Of a stretch of DNA of 64,000 nt, positions 36,394-48,700 are shown piece by piece. Within the stretch, counting starts at the first letter, position 1. Each line of letters starts with the position of its first letter. The notes under the pieces are model-generated. The model did no database searches, was not told where the DNA came from, and saw only the letters and a program-made list of their open reading frames with translations. The DNA comes from Lutjanus erythropterus (lineage: Eukaryota > Chordata > Actinopteri > Lutjaniformes > Lutjanidae): the NCBI GenBank assembly GCA_020091685.1, contig CM034601.1, positions 1,674,920 through 1,738,919 of the forward strand, read 5' to 3'. The translations under genes were made by a program, and so were the position numbers.

Positions 36394-37375
36394 GGGCGCT
36401 CTGCTCATCAAGAGTGAAGAGAAAGAAAAAAAGAGTGATCACATAAAAGCTGACATAAAAACTTCACAACAGGACAACATGTGAGCTGCTGCTTTTCAGT
36501 ATACAGCACTGAGGATCGGAAAGAAGACCATTCACCACTTCCCCTTTCTGTGCGTTGACTAAGTCTTAAGGTTATTTTGGTATTTACTCTTAGCCTTCTG
36601 AGAATCAAACCGGCCTCCTCACAATCTCGAGGGACTTTTTTTTTCTTGTAAGTCTACCTCCTCCTGCAGCGGGCAAGAATCACAAAAATATGACAGCCAG
36701 AGGCATCTCTGCCTGTACTTGACATAAACTTGAAAGAGGAGCAAGGCAGTTTTCTAATTAATTGTTTGTTCCCTTATCTCTATGAGCAGAATGATAGAAG
36801 TGTTATTTTTTTCTGTTTATCTGTGTGCCCCATATCCTCTGTGAGCAACAGCTTCCGGCCAGCTTCCAACAAAAAGAGCCAAAGAGAAGGCAAGTCTGAC
36901 AAATGCAGCTGATTCAGAGCGAACTCATGCTGGATGCTGTGGTATTCTTTCATATGGAAGCACATAAACAGACTTTTATAGCTCAAGTAACAGGCTCAAA
37001 CTTTACTTTTTTATGCTAGAATTTCGTTTATTTACTTCTTAAACAACAAAAAGATCAATTTCTATGATTATAGACATAGATCTTTATAGGATTAATTTCT
37101 AAATTCTTTCAGTTTCGATACCACATGAGAACTTCTTCTTTTTTCCAACTACTCAGAATCTGCCTTACCTTTGCAAAAAACAGCTGATCACTTCACGGCT
37201 TGATTAAAGATGAGTGTCAGTCTCAGTACATGGGTGATAACGGTGGACGGAGATACAGACAATACTCATCATGTGTTGGATTTGCATGACAGTTTCTAAT
37301 TTTCTTAGTTCACCAAATTTGAAGGCTGAGACTGCACTATCTCCTCCCCACACTCTGCCATGCTCCAGTGAATAC

Positions 37376-37378
<3 letters not shown>

Positions 37379-37439
<61 letters not shown>

Positions 37440-37463
37440 TGGGTGTGTGTGTGTGTGTGTGTG
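37379..37463 (+). repeat. (GT)n microsatellite
   Basis: About 85 bp of GT with two GGGT interruptions. It lies roughly 1 kb above the scimp start codon and 2.2 kb above rabep1. Confidence 0.97.
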
Positions 37464-38021
37464 CTTCTGGGAGAGTCATATGAAATGTATACATCTGTGT
37501 GAAGACTTGAATTTTGCTCTAAAGGGAATTTGTGAAGTTTTGTAGTATTTTTTTCATTGGAGTCTCTGTGATGTTAAAGATGCCAAAACCAATATTTTTC
37601 CCATTTGATGTCAGTGTCTTGTGACAGTTTTGGTTAAAGCCGGAACAGAACAGAACATTCATTTCCGAGTCTCTTTTATATTTTCAGTTCCTCTTAAATT
37701 AGCATTATGTTAGACCTGCATTGGTTTACAGGTTTTAGCGCAGGGATACTCAACCTGCTTTGCCTGGAGGCAACGTTTGCAAAATGACAGGAGGCCAGGG
37801 GCCAGTTCATAGACAACATTAATAATAATGTTATTTATCAGATAAAAGGCCTATAACTCATCTTCCTTTGAACTTCTTAACTAAATTTAAGAAAAATCTG
37901 TAATTTATTTACTGTAATGTATCATAAAATCACCATGACATGTCATCAGAAATAAATGAAACTTGTTAAATTGAAATACTTGCTACTCTGACATCAATAC
38001 CACATCCATGGCGTCCTCTCT

Positions 38022-38600
38022 TGAATTTCTATTTCAGGCTGGAACAACTGTTTTATTTTGGCTGTTTCACATTAATTACAGTTCAAATTAATGCTGGATA
38101 TTCAGTGCCTGAGCAAGTGTCTGTTTATGAGTCATAAGAAGTCATTCATAATCTTTTAGAAGGCATAATAGTGTATAATGGTTAAATTAAGCAAAATATT
38201 AATGGAGTTTGGCAGGCAGTGAAACACTAAAACTCCGGTCTGTATTTTAAGAACAGTGGGCTTTTTATTAGGATAATGGGACTAACTTTACATTGACAGA
38301 CAACTGACAGCTGATCAATTTACGGTGTAGGACTCATCGTCGGTTGTTACTTTCACTCTATAAAGTCGCACTTGTCCTGTGTTCCTGCAGGGTTCCTGCA
38401 GCCTGCCTGAGATTCTTCATGTCTAAGTAAGAGGGGGAGGGAGGAAACAAGTCACCTCAACAATAAGTTGTATATTTAATAGGGATTCAACCTATGTGAT
38501 GTACAGTCTGTGGTTCCAACTCACTATTTGGACTGCAACACTTATTTTTGAACATGTAATTGCTACATATTGCTCCTTTGAAAGGACAGATAAATTAGAT
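38022..38600 (+). repeat. Dispersed repeat, copy 1 of a pair around rabep1 exon 1
   Basis: Collinear with 42233-42745: aatttctatt, ggctggaa, ctgtttatgagtcataa, ttaatggagt, cagtgggcttt, and acattgacagacaac against acactgacagacaac. Identity is moderate, so the copies are old. Confidence 0.75.
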
Positions 38601-39664
38601 ATTTTACTGCATTTAATAAGTGCAGCTGCATTTTAACAAAAGAGTTCATGCAACATTAAACACAGCTGGAACTTCTTCCATTATGCAATCAATAAAATGT
38701 TGGAATCATTCATAAAGATAAACTGCTCTTACCATGGACATAGAGCACACTTAAGCTCTTTTAGTGTGAAACTCACATTAAAGGGATCAAAATCGTCAGC
38801 ATTTCTGTGTAACTCTGGCTCCTCTTCAGCTCCTAATAGTTGTCTTGCACTTCATAGCTCACCAGCTGATCTCAACACACTTCGCACAGCCTGAAAGGCC
38901 ATCACAAGATCAGCCTCATTTATCCCAACCCATTCCCATCATCCCCTCATGTCAGGTCCCTGCACCATCCTGTTGGGGGTTATGTTGCAACAGTGACCTG
39001 CTCACTGTACATTATCCTGCACATTACACAACTTCTTACTTTTAAAAAATTAATAATTGGATTAAAAATCTAATTCCTCATCCAGAGTCTATGTTCTGAA
39101 CTGCATCCTTAGCAACTGTCTGTTCTGTTATACTGAATTAACAGGCCTTAGAATTCTGTTATTGACCAATCAGAATCGAGTATTTTACAAAGCTATGTAA
39201 TAAAACTGTCACGTTTGTCCCTCCTTCCTGAAAAAAAAAAAATCTTTTCAATTCTTTAGAGATAATTCAGTGTGAATTACTTTTACTCTGAAAGGTGTCA
39301 CCGGAACCAACCAAGCTAGCTAAATTTAACAGAGGTGTTACAGGAAATAGATAAACACAAATATTAAATATTAGCACAAAATTGTAATTTGTGAAAAATG
39401 ACTGGCGTGGCTACGTGCCGTTAGTGTTTACTCTAAAACGGTCGTTTAAATTTCCACTCTTTGCTATGGTCTGTGTTTCTGTATCGCTACGTGTTACAGG
39501 CATCAACGAGCCGATATAGATTTTATTGTGAAAGTCAAACCGGAAAGCGCGCTTTTCCCCCTTAGCTAGCTTGACACTAGTTGTGATGTTAGCCTGTTTT
39601 CTTGGACACTCCTAGCGCTTATCCCACTTCCCTGGTAATTGCCTCAAGCCCCCCTCAGGAAACC

Positions 39665-39710
39665 ATGGCCGAGCAGGCCTCGGGACCCCCTCTGTCGTCC
39701 CAACATGACG
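39665..39710 (+). CDS. rabep1: rabep1 exon 1 (start codon)
   Basis: The ATG in aaccATGG (good Kozak context) encodes [15 protein letters not shown], comparable in length and character to the human start (MAQPGPASQPD). Donor G|GTAAAT, phase 1. About 6.5 kb of intron follows. Confidence 0.88.
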
Positions 39711-42700
39711 GTAAATTTGCTGTGTTTTGGGGGTTTTCTGGTGGGAGTGTTGAGGGCTGGGAGCACCGAAGCCAGCGGCCTCTGCATCCTTGACAACATT
39801 AGCTTGTTAGCATCATCAGGGCGACGTGTCACTGGCTGTCACTGCCTTATATTGAACCTTTAACACTACGCAGTTCGTGCATTTACGTATATCGACTTGA
39901 ACTAATTTCCGGGGTCTTACTAAAGCTTTATAATGCTAAATAGGAGGTATGTGCTGTTGCATCCTAGTATAACCAAGCTAACGCTATTTTCTCTTTAATG
40001 CTAGCTTACTATTCGTACTACAACCTAGGTTAGCTGGTTAGCTTGTAGCCTGAGCTAGTCTGACTAATTTGATCTAAGGGTCGGCACCGGCCTCTGTTAA
40101 CCTGGCCCAGCCTTGTCAGTCTCTAACATGGATCATATGGGTCTTATCAGTCCATTACAATGTGCAGTGTGTGGCCTGCACACTCGGGGGCTGGACCATA
40201 ATACAGGAGGTTGATCCTGCAGGAGGTTTCTCCCTTTGGTTCTCAAACAGAGGTCCGGGGACCATCCTTGGGTCCTTCAGGGAATCTATGCTGTTGTTTT
40301 AAAGAGACCTTTCACCCCGAAAACAAAAATACACATTTTTCTTTTTACCTGTAGTGCTATCTATCTATCTAGATCAGACATTCACAAAGGCTGGGTCGTG
40401 ACCCATAGTTGGGTGACAGTAAGTTTTATTTGGGTCCCCTCAAAAATGGAAGACCATCAGAAGAAATTATGCAAATTTAAGGTTTATGTCAGTACACTTT
40501 TCATACAGCATTTAAAATTTGTATATTGTTTCACTGAGGAGAGGACAAAAATGAGAGCCTGTTAATTCCACTTAAATGTGCTGTCTTGTTTATGAAGTAG
40601 GATAATTGTTTTCCAGATGAGAGGAAATAAAAACAATGAATGGCCTGTTAATTCAGCCTAAATGCATGTATTTCTCATCTCTAAAATACTTAACATCTAT
40701 AGATGTTTTCAGCAACATGTGTCAATACGGTGATGCAGAAATGGCAGTAAAAAAGTTCAGGAACGTTCATTTATGCACAAAGTAAATCTCCAACTCTCTC
40801 AAGATTTACTGATGAGGCCTGTTGTTATTGTGCTGCAATGGCTTGATATTTTAAAAAAGTGGGTCCTCAGACAAAATGTTTGGGAAACACTGATGTAGAG
40901 TGTTCAGGTGTCAGATGCTGAGTTTTGGAGATTTCAGCCTGGAGATGCCTGCCTTCTCCCACATATAATAGATGTAGATGGCACTTGATCTTGGTGCCCG
41001 AAGTCCCAAAGAAATCTATTTAAATAACTCAACAGCAAAGTCTCTTCACATGAAGTCATGGATCAGTCACTCAAGAAAATGCACAGACTTCGTTCTGAGC
41101 AGTTTCCAAAGTTAGTTTTTACTTTCCCCCACCAAATTGATTTATCAGTTATTAAATAACAAGAAATACTAGGGATGAGCCGATGTGATACTGACCAACG
41201 TCAATAATCAGATACGATCCATAAGCCTAAACTATCACATAAATTGATTAGCTAAACTTTTAGTGACATGCTGTAAAGAGAAAAGTGTCATAGAAGTAAC
41301 ATAGTTGACAGATATTTTAATTTGACATTTATTAATTCAAAAAGTCTGTATGAAAAACTTTAAATACAATGTAGCAGCAGTATTTCATAACTGAGTCATG
41401 TTGTGGGCTTTGTATTCCTTCCTGTGGGGGAGTAGAATATTTGTTTCACAGTTTGAACATAATGTTCTTTTAGATGCCTAAGTTAAGCAAAATAACAACA
41501 AGTAACACGGTTGCAGGTTGCAGTATTGGTGTCAGACATGAAAAAGTGGTATCCCTAATAAATAACAAGTCATGTTTAATCGAGGGCTGCAACGCCTGTA
41601 AAATGGCAGAAAATAGAAAAAAAACAAACAAACAAACATTCATCTCAGTTTTTCCAAGTCTTTAAATGTCTCATTTTGTCAACACACATCTCTGATTTCG
41701 ATAGCTTCTCAAAACTGTGCAACTCACACCAAAACATTCTAAAATGCACCAACAGTAAGAAGAAGAATACGCATTTTTGTTTTTGGGTGAACTGCCCCTT
41801 TAAGTGAGTGCAAATTTAATCTTGTAGGATTTTGTTTTGCTCATCAGTGCCACCACCAGATAATAATTTCTGGTTATTTACCGGTCACTGCTACAATCTG
41901 TAGCCTTAAATAGAGCTGATACAAGCAGGTACTGAAGTTTTGGTGGCTGTGAACATAATTGTTGGATGTATAAGATGTGCATTATTGTTATTCTGATCCA
42001 GCGTGTTTGGTGATATCCATAGTCTGATGTTTTTTATGAATTATATTTAATAATACAGTTTTAAGCCCACAGTCAAAATATTACAGCACAAATTAAGTAA
42101 TTCAATAGTAATTAAACAGTTTTTACAAAGACATCAATTGGTCCATCCCAACATTTTTTTGTCTCCCAGAATTCATAGTTACAGACAGTCTACAGCTGAG
42201 CGAGCCAGTAACAGCTGATTAACTTAATATATCCGAATTTCTATTCTGGGCTGGAATAACTGTTATTGTTTGCCCATCTCATGTTAATTAGACTTCATAT
42301 AAAAGCAGAATCTTTGCCGAATGAGTTAGAGCCTGTTTATGAGTCATAAAAAATTATTATTAATCTTGTAGAAGATGTAAATTTGTAAAACAGTAAATGT
42401 TTAAACGGTTGAGCAACATGTTAATGGAGTGTGACAGGCAGTCACTGAACTCAAACTCCAGAATGTGTGTTTTCAGAGCAGTGGGCTTTTGTTTTCAGGA
42501 TAACGGGCTTAGCTTTACACTGACAGACAACTTGCATTTAAACAGATCACCAGCTTACAGTTTAGCACTTGCTGTCACTTGTTATTGTCAGTTTATGGTG
42601 TTATGTGCGTCCTGCGCTCCCGAGAGGGAGAGGGAAACAAGTTGCTTCAGCCATAATCAACCTACTTGCTTTTTGGACTGCTGTACTCATTTTTGTATGC

Positions 42701-45700
42701 GCAGTTGCTTCGTATTGTTCTTTAAATTCTGTGTGAAAGTTATCTGAAACTGTCTAGATGATGATAGATTACTGTCAAGTTGCTATGTGGGTTTCTATGG
42801 TTTTGGACGTGCGGTTGGATGACTTGTACCAAACATACAAGTCATTCAACCACACGTCCACGTTGTTCTTCTGTTTTGTTTTCTTAAACTTTTTTCTCGG
42901 TAATTATCTATTTTATCAGTTGTGCAGTTCTTTGAGAACAGCATAAAATTGATCATAACATTTGATTATCTGGCATTTTGAGATAATCGACATTGGCCGG
43001 GCTGATAAGCAAAAACTTTTGAAATCTACAGCAACTAATACTTTTTTTTTTAAACTGGTTTATCTTGAAATTGTCCATCAGCCGCCCCGCTCTCTAAATA
43101 ACCGCATCATTAGCCATCGAAAAACCCACACTGGTCAACCACTGCGTGCAATGAAAAAAAAAAGTCTGTCTTCTTTTTATGAGGTGATTGTGCAGCGTCA
43201 GGTTTATAACGTGCAGTTTTACCGGTGCATTTTTAATTTCATGTACCAGTAGCGTTAGAAGTGGTCAGAGGTAAAGTTGGTTCTTGATCCACTGTCAGTC
43301 AGCAATGCAAACAGTATTTCTACACTGACCCTGTTTACATGGTATGTAATATTCTCTATTTATCTCTAAAGCTTCTTTACTTATACTTTTGTTTCTCCAG
43401 GTTACTTTCTTTTGCTATGTTCATGTTTAATCCATGATGTTCCCACCTTTGGGTTGCTGTTGGAAAATGTACTGAGATAGAGCTTCATCCATATTTTCCT
43501 TATAGGTGAATTTTGTGTTGACTGTCTGTTGGTTGATGTAATTACTGGCTTTGTTTACATAGAGACTCATGTGATCTTTGTGCCTTCCTCAAGGGAGTTT
43601 TTCACACCAAGACAGACAGCATTACAAGTCAACACAAGCAGTTATTTTAAAAACAGTACAGCGTGACTAGACTTTGAGTTAAAGTAAGGAGCTGAACATA
43701 CGGTATGTTAACATTCACCAAGAACCCGTGTGAATTTATGTTAAGCTGATGTGATGATGGAATTTGTGCTTTGGAGTTTGTTCAGCTGTCACATGATCGT
43801 GGTGCTGAATTGTGCTGAACCGCCCTGCTGCTCGTGCTTGTAAATGTTTCCATTCGTCTGTCTGTGTTTGAGGATGTCGTTGTCTCTTTTCTTGGTCTGC
43901 TGGTTTTGAATAAAAAAGGAAATAAATAAGATGCAGGAAAACTCTGTGACTTCGTGAAGTAGGTTTGGGAGACTTTTGTGAATCATGGATTAATAGAGGA
44001 GAAAATATGCCCAAAGTTTGCTGTAGAATAAAAAGTTATGCTCTATGCTAAGTGACAGATACACTTGTAGGTAAATTTATCTGAAAGTATTTTCTTGGGA
44101 AGAGGTCACCTGATGAGCATTGATAGTCATAAATGATAATATCTGACAAGCTTGGTTTACAAATGCTTCATTAGTCCTGAAAGATCCAACTGTATCACAG
44201 AAGTCACAAAAAATGGAAAATATTGCTGTGGGTTTATGTTTGATGTGAAATCAAGGTGACAGGTTATATTGCATATTAGTTTGTTTTATCTTTAACAATT
44301 TAAGAAACATCTGTTAAACAGTGCATTTGGAGAAACCACTCTTCTACAGCTGGGTGATATTATTTATAAAAAAATATTACAATATTTTTAGTCTATACAA
44401 TATATATCTTGATATACACCTTTTCACTAAAATAACAGACCATAAATTCTCAAACAGTGCAAACATATGATGCTCTTAGGCCTGGGTGATATAGCTGCAA
44501 AGCTTGTCAGGATAGTGAAGTTTCATATTGATCAGTATCAATTATAACTGATCTTGTAGGTTGTGACCGACAACATGTTGTGTACTTTAAGGAGTGGAAA
44601 CAACTAAGGTGATAAAATTAGTTTCTTGTATTATGGCCAGGCAATATAGACATAATCAAATATCACAATATTTTTGACCACTCTCTATCAATATTGTGAC
44701 AGTATTGTAGGGATAACTATTGGTAGAGCTTTAATTGAGCCCTGTAAAGTTGATCCCAAAACCGACCCTCATTAGCATATTTCAGCCCGAACCTGATTAC
44801 AGCCCGACATTCTTCTTAACAAGCTTCTCTCTTTGTGTACCAAACAGTGGGAAATCATAATGATAATAAAAATGTAATAATAATGATAATAATAACAATA
44901 ATACAGCCTGAACCCGATGTGAGCCCATGAAATATGTGAGAAATAATTCAACTCAACCCAGATCTGTTGGGACCCTTCAGGGCCGGTTGGGTTCAGGCAC
45001 AGTGCTTTCACAGAATATTAACCCAGTTAGATTATGTGATAAATAAACATCACTACCATGGATATAATGACTAAGTGGCAAATAATAGAACAGCTAAAAC
45101 AGTCTGGTAAGTTCAGGAAATGACATCACTTTACTGCAGTGCAGCCTTTAAAACCAGGCAAAGGCAACATGTAACCTGTGCCATATTATTATATCCAAAA
45201 TCTATCAGCATATCTAGTCTCATCTCACAATATGATATAATATTGACATGATGCATTGCTGTAGATTAAACTAGCAGTATGTAAAGCAGTTAGGGCTGGG
45301 AAATATGGACGCAGATGCTTTCAAAAAATATCAACACAGTGAGATTTTTTGAGAATAATTAGCAGTAATGTGGATGTGATGACCAAGTGGGTAAACATCT
45401 GGAACAGTCTGGTGCATTCAGAACAACACTTATACCATATTATGATATAACAAATCCAAAATCTAAGATGATATCTAGTCTCATATCACAGTATCAATAT
45501 GATATCAATATATTGCCCAGCCCTACAGTCATGCTAAGTTTGTTAAAATAATAATGGCTACGTTGTTAAATGTTAAAAATTAGTAATAGTGGATATTCAG
45601 GTGAAGGGTTTCACCAAAACTGCTGGGGTTGGGAGGAATTACAAGGCTAAACTAGAATCATCATTTACTCTGCAAGCAGTTACTATTGATTAATCTGGCG

Positions 45701-48700
45701 TTTATTTTCTTGATTGATCGGTTGGTATATAATATGTCAATTTCTCAGAACTGAAGCTTAAATCTTCTTGTCATTGTTTTGTCCAGAAAAAATCATCTAA
45801 AACCCAAAGATATTCAGTTGTCTTTCACATTTCAATTTCTTTGTGAAGCTTGGACCAGTGCATGTTTGGAATTTGTGCTTGAAAAATTATTGAAACGGTT
45901 ATTTGACCGTATTTAAATGTTTGATTATAGCATATGATTTGTTTGCATCCTCATTTATAGAGACTACAGATGAAAATTAGCTTGTAGCTAACTGTGGTAC
46001 AGCTAAGGAGCTGTGCACTGTCCCTATCAAATAAATAAAATGAATAAAATTTGTAAGGCACTGCAAATGAAGTTGTTGAATGTTGAACATTCCTGCCTTT
46101 TAATTTGAAGGTTAAGTTTTAACTATATATAAAAAACAGTTGATTAATTGCATGTGTGGGTTTTTTTTCTCCCTCTCTGTTATCCAGAGGTTCTCCAGCA
46201 GCGAGTTGCCGCCTTGGAGCAGGAGAGGGCCGAGTTCATCAAACTCAAACAGCAGCTGGATGCCGAGTTCAACCAGAAGAGAGCCAAGTTTAAAGAGCTC
46301 TACCTGTCCAAGGAAGGTATGGATCCCATAATCATGCAGTCTCACTGGAACTGTGCATTATGTAGCTTCCTTTGTGAGATAAATAATTAACGGGAGAGCT
46401 CAGATAGGTAATAACATCTTAGTGAGGAAGGAAGTTTCTGCTTGAAATACTCATAATGTTCATCTAAACCTGTTACATGATACACCAGCATTGTCTGGCT
46501 TTCTTTCATCACTCCAGTATATTTCATTACTACTCCTACTGGTTTCCCTCTTTTCTGTTTTTGCACATTCGCCTCCTCCGTCAATCACGTCATCTTCGAT
46601 CCATCTCGTCCCTCCCCAGAGGAGCTGAAGAGGCAGACCGCTGCGCTGGAGGGCGCCCAGAACGAGCTGAGCTCCGTCCAGGACCAGCTGGCTCAGGCCC
46701 GGTCCGAGATAGAGACCATCAAAGCGGTGGCCACCGTGTCGGAAAACACCAAGCAGGAAGCCATCGACCAGGTCCGCAGCCAGTGGCAGGAGGAGGTGGC
46801 CTCGCTGCAGGCCATAATGAAAGGTAACCTGAGTCACACGGTATCATTTAACAAAGAACATGTGATTAAATGCAGCACATATTGTAACCATGCTGTGGAA
46901 ATATAAACTGTATCAATGTGTATCAGTCTAAATTACATTTATCACACTGATTTTCATGAATGCGGCGACAGCTTTATTAATGAGCCAGACGAGGCAGAGT
47001 TGATCTTCAGTGAAAAGTGTGAAAGAGAACTGGCTGTTTCCATCGACGGTTGGCAAAAGCTGTTGACTGGTGTGAAATATGTGGTGTTGTATTTCTCTAT
47101 TTAACATGCAGTTTAATCACAGCGCTGCTAGACTCAAGTGGACAGCGGAGTTCGTCTGCAGGAAAGCAGAGACTGACACAGGAGACCTCGGATAATTCAA
47201 ACATTTTATTTGACGTGGCATGAAGAGAGCAGAGAATTGGCTGAGTACAGGAAGAAAGGGGCATCGACACAGTTGTAAAGTAATGGAAGAACCAGTGCAG
47301 TGCTTGTGTTATATGTACATAAAATCTCCTGAAAAAAAAATAGAAAGCTCCACCTGTATCAAAAATAATGTGGCTCATGAAGTGCGTTTCTGTTGGTGTG
47401 TTTTTATGCACATTTTGAAGTACTGCATCACAAATTGTTTATGAAAACAGTGAATTCGATACCAGTACCCAGTTGTACCTTTATTTGGTCCTTTGCTCTT
47501 TCTGTATTAACAAAATGTAATTTCAGTTGTAAAAAAAAAAAAAGAGTCCAAACCTCCAGATTTCACTGTTGTTATTTATTATGAATATTTTGTTATCTAT
47601 TTAGAGCATTTTAAACAACACATGAAATAAAATCCATCCCAACCTGTCTGTGTGTCTCCAGGGCAGCGCTGTTGTATACAGTCATCGATTGGTGATATCT
47701 GATTGGTGAATTCACTACAATACATACGCTGCACACGCTTACTACATCCAATAAACTGAACTAAGATGAGCTTCAGTGGCTCATTAGCTCCTCGTAAAAC
47801 ACACTTCATTCAAACTCGACAGAAAAACATGTAAAACTCATCAAAACAGTCTTTGTTAATCTGTCCACTCTTCAAACAATCATCAACTGTGGCGTGAAAA
47901 GAGTGTAAAGAGTGAGCGACTCTGCAGGCTGTCTGTCTCTCACTCCTCACTCAGCTCAGAGCACTCGTGCTCCAGCTGAGTAAAAATAGTTTTACACTCA
48001 CTTGAAGTAGTTTTTTCCTTTTTTGAAAAAGTTGAGTTTGAGTTTTATATGGAGGTGGAATCATCTTTTCCTAATAAGTTCTGTTGTAGCGATTATTTAA
48101 CTCACATGACTGATCAGCTGTTTCCACCGTCAGCGTCGACTGTCCCATTAAAGACTCCTTCTTCTTCTTCCTCTTCCTCTTCATCCTCTTCTTCATCATC
48201 TTTATCCTCTTGTAGTTCTTCATCTTCATCATCGTCTTTGCCTTCTTGTTCATCATCTTCATCCTTTTCTTTTTGTTTTTCCTCTTCATCATTATCATCA
48301 TCTCCTTCATTATTATCATCTTCTTTTTCTTCTTCTCCATCTTCATCATCATCATCTTCTTGTTCATCATAATTATCATCATCTTCTTTTTCATCTTTTT
48401 CTTCATCTTTGTCTTCATCATCTTCTTTCTTCATCATTATCTTCATCTTCTTGTTTTTCATCATCATCTTTGCCTTCTTGTGCATCATCTTCATCCTCTT
48501 CTTGTTCTTCCTCTTCATCGTCATTATCATCTTCTTCTCATCTTCTTAATTATAATCTTCATCTTTTTGTCCTTGTTCTTCTTCGCCATCTTCGTCATCT
48601 TCTTCTCGTTGTTGTTCTTCATCTTCTTGTCCCTCATCTTCTTTATCGTCTTCATCTTCATTATCTTATTCTTCCTCTTTCTCATCTTCATCTTCTTGTT

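Larger units (their letters stand above)
36401..39664. promoter_or_regulatory. Divergent interval between scimp and rabep1
   Basis: The two genes diverge with about 3.3 kb between start codons. The interval holds the probable upstream 5' exon and promoter of scimp, a long GT run (37379-37463), a dispersed repeat (38022-38600), a piece of another repeat (38995-39035), and the rabep1 promoter within the last few hundred bases. No core promoter element is certain. Confidence 0.4.
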
